6,115 nucleotides of DNA from Planctomycetota bacterium (lineage in GTDB: Bacteria > Planctomycetota > Phycisphaerae > Sedimentisphaerales > Anaerobacaceae): the NCBI GenBank assembly GCA_023135255.1, contig JAGLTN010000398.1, positions 1-6,115 on the forward strand. The letters are read 5' to 3'. Of this stretch, positions 1 to 6,115 are shown in pieces; position 1 is the first letter of the stretch, and the number at the start of each line of letters is the position of its first letter. Below the pieces are notes generated by a model. That model saw nothing but the letters and a program-made list of their open reading frames with translations, did no database searches and was not told the DNA's origin. Made by a program: the position numbers and the translations under genes.

Positions 1-261
1 GACATCATAATCGCGGGACATACCGATGATATAAGAATCGGCAAACCCCAAACACGCCAAAAACATCCTACCAACTGGCATCTGTCCGCTCATAGAGGAA
101 TATCTGTTCTTAATATAATGAATGTGAACAAGATAGACCAGACTCGTATGAGTGTCAGAGGCTTTGGTGAATTCAGACCTGTCGAACCAAATAAAGCCAA
201 CAAAAAAGGTAATCCTCAAAACAGACGCGTCGAGATATATATCGTTGCTAAAGGGTCATAA
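1..261 (+). CDS. MotB/OmpA-family peptidoglycan-binding protein, C-terminal fragment (5' end outside window)
   Basis: Reading frame 1 is open from the first base to a TAA at 259-261, giving the last 86 residues of a protein that begins upstream of the window. The fragment matches the C-terminal OmpA/MotB fold, which binds peptidoglycan in the periplasm. It contains GHTDD near residues 6-10, TNWHLSAHRG at 24-33 (the NxxLSxxR signature), RMSVRGFGEFRP at 49-60 and the closing NRRVEIYIV at 74-82. The TNWxLS form and the VEPN stretch resemble flagellar stator MotB more than Pal or OmpA porins. However, the N-terminal membrane helix that would decide between MotB and another OmpA-domain protein is not in the window, so no gene symbol is given. 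ndk follows 75 bases later on the same strand with no terminator visible between them, so co-transcription is possible. Confidence 0.88.
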   Translation, partial: DIIIAGHTDDIRIGKPQTRQKHPTNWHLSAHRGISVLNIMNVNKIDQTRMSVRGFGEFRPVEPNKANKKGNPQNRRVEIYIVAKGS

Positions 262-336
262 GACAATCTGTTTGTTAATTTTAAATTCGCAACAGTTTCT
301 GACTTTCAGTTAAGAGAGGTTAAGGATAGTTTATAT

Positions 337-801
337 ATGGCAGAGGAAAAAACATTAATAATCATAAAGCCTGATGGTATTCAGCGTCACCTGGCTGGTG
401 AGATAATAACAAGATTTGAGAAAAAAGGCTTCAAGCTGGTTGCTGCCAAATTCATGCAAATATCAGAATCTCTTGCTCGCAAACACTATGGTGTCCATAA
501 AGGTAAGCCTTTCTTTGAAGGGGTAGTTAAATATCTTTCTTCTTCGCCGGCAATGGTAATGGTCTGGCAGGCGGATGGCGTAATAGCAATGGCCCGCAAA
601 TTGATGGGGGCGACTTTCGGCTACGAGGCTCAGGGAGGCACTATTCGCGGCGATTTCAGCTGTTCGCGAGGCTACAATCTAATTCATGGCTCAGACAGCC
701 CCGAATCAGCTGAATTTGAGATCGGTCTGTACTTTAAGGGCGAAGAAATTGTCGAGTACAAACTATCCGATGAATGTTGGCTTTACGGCCAAAATGATTA
801 A
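337..801 (+). CDS. ndk: Nucleoside diphosphate kinase
   Basis: This 154-aa cytosolic enzyme transfers the gamma phosphate from ATP to nucleoside diphosphates through a phosphohistidine, balancing NTP and dNTP pools. Family residues are visible in order: K11 in IKPDG, Y51, F59 in KGKPFF, R87, T93, R104 in GTIRGDF, N114, and the phosphorylated His H117 in the NLIHGSDS signature, followed by SPESAEFEIG. All catalytic positions are intact. The protein is somewhat longer than typical bacterial Ndk (about 140 residues). The extra length is a C-terminal tail ending WLYGQND, reminiscent of the WIYE end of eukaryotic forms. The usual NPA segment after T93 is replaced by FGYEAQG. The ATG at 337 is supported by AAGGA at 322-326, 10 bases upstream, and by alignment of the MAEEKTLIIIKPDG start with the family N-terminus. 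No convincing separate promoter was found in 262-336. Confidence 0.97.
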   Translation: MAEEKTLIIIKPDGIQRHLAGEIITRFEKKGFKLVAAKFMQISESLARKHYGVHKGKPFFEGVVKYLSSSPAMVMVWQADGVIAMARKLMGATFGYEAQGGTIRGDFSCSRGYNLIHGSDSPESAEFEIGLYFKGEEIVEYKLSDECWLYGQND

Positions 802-840
802 GCTGCATCCCTCTAAAAATTACGATTTATTCTGATAAAC

Positions 841-873
841 AAAAAAGCCGACACCTGAAAAAGGTGCCGGCTT
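841..873 (-). terminator. Rho-independent terminator of the peptidase operon, possibly bidirectional
   Basis: The arms are 845-856 and 862-873 around a 5-base loop at 857-861, forming a 12-position stem. The only irregular position pairs 851 with 867. In minus-strand RNA this is a G-U wobble, while in plus-strand RNA it is an A-C mismatch. In the minus orientation the stem is followed directly by six U residues (complement of 841-846), the classical arrangement. In the plus orientation only a poor AAACUUU tail follows. It therefore mainly serves the minus-strand operon, whose stop codon is at 908-910. It could also weakly stop readthrough from the convergent ndk. Confidence 0.9.
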
Positions 874-907
874 AAACTTTAATTATCCAAGACCCATGGT
901 TCAGTTG

Positions 908-1093
908 TTATGGGGTTCCATTTAGCCATTCCGAAGCCATCACAGCATAATCTTCAAAGTCAACCTTGCAATTGTTTCCAAACAGCTCAGCGGTAAGCGA
1001 ACAATCTCCGGGGTCATCGCTCTGCAGCCATTGATACGCTAATTCACCAAGGTCATAGCCTTGAACCATCAAGTCGAGATTTATATCTGACAA
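908..1093 (-). other. Dockerin-like C-terminal module of the peptidase (encoded region)
   Basis: Residues 1378-1438 hold two helix-ended segments. The first has D1380, N1382, D1384 and D1391 in the DxNxD...D spacing of a calcium-binding loop, followed by LGELAYQWL. The second ends KVDFEDYAVMASEWL but lacks acidic residues at the first loop positions. Cysteines at 1408 and 1419 lie between the segments and could form a disulfide. Such ends are very common in Phycisphaerae exported proteins. The function is presumed to be surface attachment or protein-protein docking, by analogy with dockerins. Confidence 0.75.
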
Positions 1094-4000
1094 GTAGGTA
1101 CATATAAACAAACTATCGCTGTCATCAGCAACGGCTGGATAGTCCAATGAACTAACTCTAACCAGACAGTTTGCCGATGCCGGCTCGGCAGCTATCGAGC
1201 TATAATGACCGTCATTTGTCGTATTCGCAGTGACCGTTGACCAACCGCCTCCGCCATTACGACTCATTTCGATCATGACATTGCCGGTTATATTATCTGA
1301 ACCCCAGGTAATTATACCTGGTTTGCCTATTCGCCATATCTCACCGCCGTCAGGCGAAGTAACTGTGATAGACCTTTCGAATATCATGAATAGCGAATCA
1401 CTCGTATCTGATACTAACGCATCGCTTATTCTGACAAGGCATCTTTTTGAACCAGGCCCAGTAACCTGCCATAAAAATTCACCGTCATTCAAAGTCGAAG
1501 CCGTGACACTATCCCAGGAAGAACCACCATCACGACTGATATCGATAGCAACATATTTTTCTGCGCCGCCTGAATCCCAATAGATATACTCACTATCAGG
1601 TGAGTACCATACTTCTCCGCCATTAGGCTGAAGAACCGTTATGTAGGGCTCAGCGATTTCAAATTTGCTATTGGTCATATCACTCGCAGATGGATAGACA
1701 AGCGATGTAACCTTTACCCTGCACAATGCCGAAGCAGGCCCTGTAACAGCAGGCCAGGTGTAAGTACCATCATCGGCTGTATTGCTGGTAATTGTCGACC
1801 ATGTCACACCGCTGTTTCGACTTATATCTATCCTGACATTGCCGGTAATAGCTTGTGATGTCCATTTGATACTTTTGGCTTGTCCAATATACCACAACTC
1901 TCCGCCATTAGGAGTAGTCACTGTAATACTTGGCTCAAGAACAGTGGTAAATGTCCACCATGGGCTGTCAGTATACCTGCCGCAAATATTGTAAGACCTT
2001 ATCACCCAGGTATATGTCACATCATAAACCAAAGGATCAAGAGAGAAGCTATTGACGTCAGTTTCACCCATAAGCACAAATGGATCGGCACCTTCCCTCA
2101 ACAATACTTCGTAATGATCAGTATCTGTAGAAGGTGACCAGGCAAGGTCTGTATTATTCCCAACACCCGTAGCGCCATTAATCGGATATGGATCACTTGC
2201 AGCGCCTGGAATAGCACATTTACCATACCTTATTTTATAACCGCTGGATTTACTGTAATCTGACGAATCAGACTTCCAGACTACCAAAGCATGGTAACCA
2301 CTATCGGCAATAGTAACGCTAAAGAACTCATCTGCTCCGTCACCGCCGCTATTGGAATAAGCACCGCTCATATACTCACTTTTGCTGCAATACATTGTCT
2401 CATCATCATAAAGACTAATACCATAATCACAGTCTCCGCCGATCTGCTCAAGCTTGAAACCATAAGTACCAGCATTGAGATAGCACTCGTAAATATCCAA
2501 CACGTTTGTAGTATTTTTGTAATAAGGGCCATTAATACCCTCATATATTTTCGTACTCGTATCTTCTTCAATACGGTAGCTTCCAGTTCCTTCATTAGCA
2601 TTAATAACACCGGCATAATAAGTTCCAGCCATAGCCTGGTTGTCATTAACTATAACAAAATTACTCGCGCCGCTTGTCCAGCTCGAATACTCAAGATAAC
2701 CACCGCCAAAGCCTGTTTCACTGCCGGTATAATCTCCAATATCCCACAAACGCATATCATAATCTGAAGTTGAACCTGAAGGAACTATACCCACAGCGGA
2801 CCACCATTTGTCTGGATGCTCCGACTGTACAAGAAAAGAAAAACCATCATTATTGTAATAGCTATACCCCCAGGAATTTCTCTTAGGCGGCGCTGAACGA
2901 GAAACAGGCACATTATCTCCAAGCGCATAAGGACTCCAGACAAACTGATGAGCCCAGCGGTTATCGCTATCAAACTCGTTGCTCTCCCAAACCTTTTCAT
3001 CGACATCAAGCTCATAATAAACAGTATGCCTACCACCTCTTACAGTTGAAGGCCCCTGGTTATTAAACTTTACTTCATAATCTACAGGTGTATATGATAC
3101 GCTGGCCCATCTAATATACACATCATCTAAGTACAGCCTCGTCACATTACCCGGCGCTTTATATACTCCATTATTTGTCCAGGCGAAATTCCAATATGTG
3201 CTGCTCGTATTGCCCGTCAAGGTGCTCGTAAGTGGACATGATGTTGAAGTTGCGCTGCCATTGCTGCGAGGCACTATAGGATAGGTCCAGCCTGTAGGAG
3301 TAATATCTGTGAGGTTTGGCAGTGATGTTGGTCTTTCTCTTATCCAGAGATCCGGATTACTGTAAAGATTCCACTCAAACATCTGATACCAACTATTCGA
3401 CCAGTTGTGATCGTTGTACATGTATTGCAGAGCGTGTTGATGTGACCAGCCGACAGAACTTCTGCCTCCACCAAGATCTATAGCATAATCACAGAATTTC
3501 CAATCAAGAGACTGGGAAGAACCATCAGACGGGTCATCCCATCCATGAGTACCAAAACCAAGGCGTGTCGCACCGACAAAACCAACGGAACCTCTCTCCA
3601 GCAAACTCTTACCAAGGTTCTGCACCTCAGGCCAGGCTGTTGAACATGCACAAGAAAAAACTACTGATGGATAATCGGGATCAAGATAGCTTCGGTCATT
3701 GGCATGGAAATACAACTGTGCATAACAGGTAGGATGCCTCTCCTGAAAATAAACCCCATACGAACTTCCATGACCGGCAAGATTAACAAAGCCGTAATGT
3801 CCCGCGCCCCAAACATCACGTGTCGCATCTCGCGTCATTGTATAGTTGCTGTAATAGCTCGAATTCCAGCAAGGGCCCTGCTCATATATCCTAATTGGTG
3901 GATCGCCGGGATCACAGGCATTATTCAAAATATAAGTCTTAAGTGCTGCGTTATCTGTATCAGGCCAGAAATAAGCAGCCGTCAAAAGATAATTCAGCTT

Positions 4001-5224
4001 GTAATTATCCATGTCCTGCGACCACTCAAACTCTACCATATTCATGCAGATATCCTCAACCGTTGTCGGATCACTCCATGGAATACGTCCAACATCCACC
4101 TCTGACGGAAATTGCACATTATCGACTCCCTGTTGGCCATACATACTATCACTATTTGAATTCCAGGATGAAGCATCTGTCCAGGTAAGCTCTGCATAAT
4201 AAAAATCTGTAGGAACTTTATCCGCAGTCTGCCAAGGCGTAGTACCCTCATCAGGACCATCCGGCCCACTGGGATGTGTGTCACGCATTGGAACATCGGT
4301 AATATCACCAATAAGACAAACTTTAGTAATACTCCAGGAACTCAGATATGCCCTTAAAAAATTTCTAATTTTTTCCGCAAGGTCAGCCCCGCTGTAAGAA
4401 CTCGAAATATCTTCAACCGTTTTAATATGAACATCGCGGCCTTTACAAGTTTGCCAGTTAGCCAGAGGCCAAACCGAACTCTCTAAAGCATTTGTTGTTA
4501 TTATCACAAAACCACCTGTCGTTGCGATCGGGTCGTCACCAGCTATGGTAGGATACCAGCTTTGAGCCTGGCTGTAATTGACAAGCATATTCGATGCACG
4601 CTCTTCGGCTTCTGCCACATTATCAAGCAGCAGTTCACTGTCCTCTTCAGCCCCGGCACTGGTCATCAAATTAACATTAACCTTCAGCTGAGGACAGAAT
4701 ATCAGCTTTTTGGTGCTTGCAATGTAAGACATAGGAGAAAAACGAATATGTATCAAATTATACTTTCGATACCCTCCTGTAGCGACAAATACCCCTGTTT
4801 CCCCAGGATAAGCTTCACTCATTGAATAAGCAGTTTCTATCGTAGCTTTATATTCTGCTTCGACGGCTTTGAGCTGTTGGCTCGTCGCACTCATCACCGA
4901 AACCATAGGAGCCGGGGCAATATCAACTACTTCTGCAAGCTCTACTTCACCGATTTTTTCAAAACTCACACTCTCCACCATCACACCTGGCGGCAAAGCT
5001 ATTTGAAATACCTTAGATGGCAGCTTAGGTTTACCAGGGGCTAACAGCTGACCAAAACCAACCATATCTATTTCTTTAAAATTTCCGTCAGCAACAACTA
5101 TATCAAATGCTCCTGCATCAAGTGTATAACTATAAACGTCACCATAACAGAGACCTGAAACAAAAACTAAAAACAAAAATATACCTGCTGCCAAAAATTT
5201 ACTATGGATTTTATTTAAGTTCAT
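908..5224 (-). CDS. Secreted multidomain gingipain-like (peptidase family C25) cysteine peptidase with C-terminal dockerin-like module
   Basis: This 1438-aa exported protein is counted from the ATG at 5222-5224. Residues 1-28 form a signal peptide: a basic N-terminus, then a hydrophobic stretch ending LCYG. Residues about 29-225 resemble the gingipain propeptide region (GxPxLPxxxxxxxLPPG near 63-80). The C25 catalytic domain covers roughly 235-632. It has LIGDITDVP (D307), PSEVDVGRIP (E375), the presumed catalytic His H485 in VNLAGHGS and nucleophile C527 in VFSCACSTA, followed by GSVGFVGATR. A CARDB-like domain (about 636-771) follows, then two PPC-like segments (about 820-1001), an Fn3-like domain (about 1004-1095) and three tandem NGGExW repeats (1099-1375). 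The protein closes with a dockerin-like end (1378-1438). By family it is expected to cleave proteins outside the cell or at its surface. Substrate and specificity cannot be read from the sequence. It is the second gene of an operon, 32 bases after the coiled-coil gene, and ends at a strong terminator. Confidence 0.9.
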   Translation of the reverse strand: MNLNKIHSKFLAAGIFLFLVFVSGLCYGDVYSYTLDAGAFDIVVADGNFKEIDMVGFGQLLAPGKPKLPSKVFQIALPPGVMVESVSFEKIGEVELAEVVDIAPAPMVSVMSATSQQLKAVEAEYKATIETAYSMSEAYPGETGVFVATGGYRKYNLIHIRFSPMSYIASTKKLIFCPQLKVNVNLMTSAGAEEDSELLLDNVAEAEERASNMLVNYSQAQSWYPTIAGDDPIATTGGFVIITTNALESSVWPLANWQTCKGRDVHIKTVEDISSSYSGADLAEKIRNFLRAYLSSWSITKVCLIGDITDVPMRDTHPSGPDGPDEGTTPWQTADKVPTDFYYAELTWTDASSWNSNSDSMYGQQGVDNVQFPSEVDVGRIPWSDPTTVEDICMNMVEFEWSQDMDNYKLNYLLTAAYFWPDTDNAALKTYILNNACDPGDPPIRIYEQGPCWNSSYYSNYTMTRDATRDVWGAGHYGFVNLAGHGSSYGVYFQERHPTCYAQLYFHANDRSYLDPDYPSVVFSCACSTAWPEVQNLGKSLLERGSVGFVGATRLGFGTHGWDDPSDGSSQSLDWKFCDYAIDLGGGRSSVGWSHQHALQYMYNDHNWSNSWYQMFEWNLYSNPDLWIRERPTSLPNLTDITPTGWTYPIVPRSNGSATSTSCPLTSTLTGNTSSTYWNFAWTNNGVYKAPGNVTRLYLDDVYIRWASVSYTPVDYEVKFNNQGPSTVRGGRHTVYYELDVDEKVWESNEFDSDNRWAHQFVWSPYALGDNVPVSRSAPPKRNSWGYSYYNNDGFSFLVQSEHPDKWWSAVGIVPSGSTSDYDMRLWDIGDYTGSETGFGGGYLEYSSWTSGASNFVIVNDNQAMAGTYYAGVINANEGTGSYRIEEDTSTKIYEGINGPYYKNTTNVLDIYECYLNAGTYGFKLEQIGGDCDYGISLYDDETMYCSKSEYMSGAYSNSGGDGADEFFSVTIADSGYHALVVWKSDSSDYSKSSGYKIRYGKCAIPGAASDPYPINGATGVGNNTDLAWSPSTDTDHYEVLLREGADPFVLMGETDVNSFSLDPLVYDVTYTWVIRSYNICGRYTDSPWWTFTTVLEPSITVTTPNGGELWYIGQAKSIKWTSQAITGNVRIDISRNSGVTWSTITSNTADDGTYTWPAVTGPASALCRVKVTSLVYPSASDMTNSKFEIAEPYITVLQPNGGEVWYSPDSEYIYWDSGGAEKYVAIDISRDGGSSWDSVTASTLNDGEFLWQVTGPGSKRCLVRISDALVSDTSDSLFMIFERSITVTSPDGGEIWRIGKPGIITWGSDNITGNVMIEMSRNGGGGWSTVTANTTNDGHYSSIAAEPASANCLVRVSSLDYPAVADDSDSLFICTYLSDINLDLMVQGYDLGELAYQWLQSDDPGDCSLTAELFGNNCKVDFEDYAVMASEWLNGTP
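1100..1930 (-). repeat. Three tandem NGGExW beta-domain repeats within the peptidase
   Basis: Three protein repeats of about 90 residues occupy residues 1099-1191, 1194-1282 and 1285-1375 of the peptidase. In the DNA they lie at about 1652-1930, 1379-1645 and 1100-1372. Each begins ITVxxPxGGExW and continues through an I-x-W strand, an IDISR/IEMSR segment, a GxxW(S/D)(T/S)(I/V)T segment, an NDG or DDG turn, and CxVxxx(S/D). They end with SxxF or SLF. They resemble the Kre9/KNH-like extracellular beta domains found in many planctomycete and Bacteroidota secreted proteins. The role is probably structural spacing or adhesion. Each copy has one Cys at the same position. Confidence 0.8.
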
Positions 5225-5231
5225 TTTATAG

Positions 5232-5237
5232 CTCCTT
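5232..5237 (-). promoter_or_regulatory. Shine-Dalgarno site fixing the peptidase start
   Basis: In minus-strand sense this reads AAGGAG and sits 7 bases before the ATG at 5222-5224. The reading frame stays open upstream to a GTG at 5249-5251, but that longer start would put the Shine-Dalgarno inside the coding sequence. It would also add nine residues (MWHILRSYK) before a normal basic signal-peptide start. The ATG start is therefore preferred. Confidence 0.85.
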
Positions 5238-5256
5238 AAAATATGCCACACCTCAA

Positions 5257-5703
5257 TTAAGGCGCAGGTTGTTCATTTTCATCACCAATCACCGGCTCAT
5301 TTATACTCGAAAGATGTTCAAGCTCTGCTGAATATTCTTCAGCCAGCCTGGAATCTCCAAGTTTTTGGGCCTTAGCAAGATCACAATTGATACGTGTAAT
5401 TTCAGATTCCAGTTTCAACTGTTCTATCTGACGCTGAAGTTCAGGCTCAAGGTTTTTGTCCTCAAGACTTTCGATCTGCGCAGATAGATTTGTTATCTCT
5501 GATGACACCTCATTTGATACCGCTGAAACTTCCGCGCCATCGGCATCAGCAAGTGATTTGGTCAGAAGCTCCGGGGCGCGAACTGCTTCAATGCCGGATT
5601 CTACAATGGGCTCTTCACCCATACTATTGTAAATCTCACTGAAAACAGAAGCTCCTAGTAATGCGCAGACAACAAAACCAACTAATAAACCTAATCGTTT
5701 CAT
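5257..5703 (-). CDS. Exported coiled-coil protein of unknown function
   Basis: This 148-aa protein is not recognised as a named family. Residues 1-22 (MKRLGLLVGF then VVCALLGASV) form a signal peptide or single membrane anchor. No lipobox precedes C13, so a lipoprotein is unlikely. Residues about 25-60 are acidic and probably disordered. Residues about 66-132 are rich in Glu, Leu, Gln, Lys and Ala with heptad-like spacing (INLSAQIESLE-type and LQRQIEQLKLESEI-type stretches) and are predicted to be a coiled coil. The tail is short, acidic and Pro-containing, ending QPAP. The ATG at 5701-5703 is fixed by AGGAGG at 5710-5715, six bases upstream. An ATG at 5706-5708 runs into a stop after two codons. 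The stop at 5257-5259 lies 32 bases before the peptidase start with no terminator between, so the two are very likely co-transcribed. A role as membrane partner, chaperone or regulator of the peptidase is only an inference. Confidence 0.82.
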   Translation of the reverse strand: MKRLGLLVGFVVCALLGASVFSEIYNSMGEEPIVESGIEAVRAPELLTKSLADADGAEVSAVSNEVSSEITNLSAQIESLEDKNLEPELQRQIEQLKLESEITRINCDLAKAQKLGDSRLAEEYSAELEHLSSINEPVIGDENEQPAP

Positions 5704-5810
5704 GACATGCCTCCTTCTAAAAAAGTTTCTTTTTGGAAACCGAGCCCCAACCCGTTCAAATGCAAATCAACCTTAATCTCTCGCTTTCGCTGTTTCTCCT
5801 TACAGTAACG

Positions 5811-5839
5811 CTTATATCAGAAAAAAAGTTGTTAGTAAA
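5811..5839 (-). promoter_or_regulatory. Candidate sigma70-type promoter for the coiled-coil/peptidase operon
   Basis: In minus-strand sense, TTTACT (5834-5839) and TATAAG (5811-5816) are separated by 17 bases. They match 4 of 6 and 5 of 6 consensus positions. This would leave a leader of roughly 100 bases before the ATG at 5703. The region is AT-rich, so chance matches are easy. No riboswitch is recognised in the leader. Confidence 0.4.
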
Positions 5840-5912
5840 ACTAAATTTTATATTTTGTAACAAAAATTTTTAACCAAAAACAACAAAAAGCCATTAACGG
5901 GCAGGAAATCAA

Positions 5913-5930
5913 CTTTTAAAACTTTTAAAA
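5913..5930 (+). repeat. Tandem 9-bp repeat CTTTTAAAA x2
   Basis: Two perfect adjacent copies are seen at 5913-5921 and 5922-5930. Each contains the palindrome TTTTAAAA. They lie about 45-65 bases upstream of the inferred tRNA start site, matching the position and composition of an UP element. They may equally be a small slippage duplication in AT-rich spacer. Confidence 0.5.
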
Positions 5931-5941
5931 AAGATTTATGG

Positions 5942-5969
5942 TTGCAAAGCTTATGAATTTAAGTAAAAT
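5942..5969 (+). promoter_or_regulatory. Candidate promoter of tRNA-Cys
   Basis: TTGCAA (5942-5947) and TAAAAT (5964-5969) have a 16-base spacer. They match 4 of 6 and 5 of 6 consensus positions. Transcription would start about 12 bases before the mature tRNA 5' end. AT-rich sequence with two copies of CTTTTAAAA (5913-5930) lies where an UP element would act. Confidence 0.5.
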
Positions 5970-5987
5970 CACCCTTTCTTAGAGTTT

Positions 5988-6061
5988 GGCGGCGTAGCCA
6001 AGTGGCCTACGGCGACGGTTTGCAAAACCGTTATTCATGGGTTCGAATCCCATCGCCGCCT
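5988..6061 (+). tRNA. tRNA-Cys (anticodon GCA)
   Basis: A complete 74-base cloverleaf is visible. The acceptor stem pairs 5988-5994 with 6054-6060 (7 perfect pairs). The D stem is 5997-5999 with 6011-6013, the anticodon stem 6015-6019 with 6027-6031, and the T stem 6037-6041 with 6049-6053. The T loop is TTCGAAT. The anticodon loop TTGCAAA places GCA at 6022-6024, which reads UGU and UGC codons. The discriminator base at 6061 is U, a recognition element for cysteinyl-tRNA synthetase. The variable loop is 5 bases. The CCA end is not encoded (TGTTG follows), so it must be added after transcription. Confidence 0.97.
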
Positions 6062-6081
6062 GTTGTTTTTTATTGTGATAT

Positions 6082-6103
6082 TGCTGTCAGCAGATTTTTT
6101 TTT
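6082..6103 (+). terminator. Possible weak terminator after tRNA-Cys
   Basis: A short hairpin (TGCT at 6082-6085, AGCA at 6089-6092, three-base loop) is followed by nine T residues at 6095-6103. The T-run is good but the four-pair stem is weak, so this is a tentative terminator for the tRNA transcript. Confidence 0.35.
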
Positions 6104-6115
6104 GCTTAACTCTTT

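Noticed and set aside
2291..2767. 158-codon plus-strand open frame opposite the peptidase gene
   Set aside because: The peptide is a low-complexity Ile/Thr/Ser/Ala string without family motifs, no clear ribosome binding site was seen, and it lies wholly antisense to a well-supported gene. It is a shadow frame.
3704..4311. Several open frames on both strands inside the peptidase catalytic region
   Set aside because: They overlap the C25 domain in other frames and show no recognisable domains, so they are treated as shadows.
5132..5224. Lipoprotein signal in the peptidase
   Set aside because: The Cys in VSGLC is preceded by Leu at -1 and Gly at -2, which does not fit a lipobox. A signal peptidase I site near LCYG is more likely.
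5225..5251. Longer GTG-initiated N-terminus for the peptidase
   Set aside because: It would read through the strong AAGGAG site and add residues before a normal signal peptide. The ATG at 5222-5224 has ideal spacing.
5107..5331. Plus-strand 74-codon open frame across the junction of the two minus-strand genes
   Set aside because: The composition is implausible (basic and Tyr-rich), and it is antisense to both the peptidase signal peptide and the end of the coiled-coil gene.
5704..5805. Riboswitch or leader peptide in the operon leader
   Set aside because: Only short weak hairpins are seen, and start-like codons run quickly into stops. No known riboswitch core was recognised.
5988..6115. Integration site or mobile element at the tRNA-Cys gene
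   Set aside because: The tRNA is intact, no duplicated 3' end of it was seen elsewhere in the window, and no integrase or element gene is present.

Overview
The window looks like an ordinary chromosomal stretch of a moderately AT-rich bacterium, most likely a member of the Planctomycetota, class Phycisphaerae. The main clue is the C-terminus of the large secreted protein: a two-part dockerin-like module (a DxNxD...D loop ending in a YQWL helix, then a KVDFEDYAVMASEWL segment). That layout is a hallmark of exported Phycisphaerae proteins. The placement is inferred from motif style, not from a database search.

Layout. At the left edge (1-261, +) is the 3' end of a MotB/OmpA-type peptidoglycan-binding protein gene. 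It is followed after 75 bases by a complete nucleoside diphosphate kinase gene (ndk, 337-801, +). A strong hairpin terminator (about 841-873) separates ndk from a convergent minus-strand unit. That unit holds a 148-aa exported coiled-coil protein of unknown function (5257-5703) and, 32 bases downstream of it, a giant exported gingipain-like (C25 family) cysteine peptidase (908-5224). The divergent intergenic region 5704-5987 carries a plausible promoter for the minus-strand pair and one for the tRNA. A complete tRNA-Cys(GCA) gene (5988-6061, +) lies at the right edge, followed by a weak terminator-like T-run.

How the genes work together. The two minus-strand genes look like an operon devoted to the cell envelope or exterior. 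The peptidase has a signal peptide, a propeptide-like region, a catalytic domain with recognisable His and Cys motifs, and about 800 residues of beta-rich accessory modules: CARDB-like, two PPC-like copies, an Fn3-like domain and three tandem NGGExW repeats. It ends in the dockerin-like module. The small coiled-coil protein may assist, anchor or restrain it, but nothing in its sequence proves this. ndk, the motB-like gene and tRNA-Cys are housekeeping or general functions with no visible tie to the peptidase. No mobile element, CRISPR array, phage gene or assembly break is evident.
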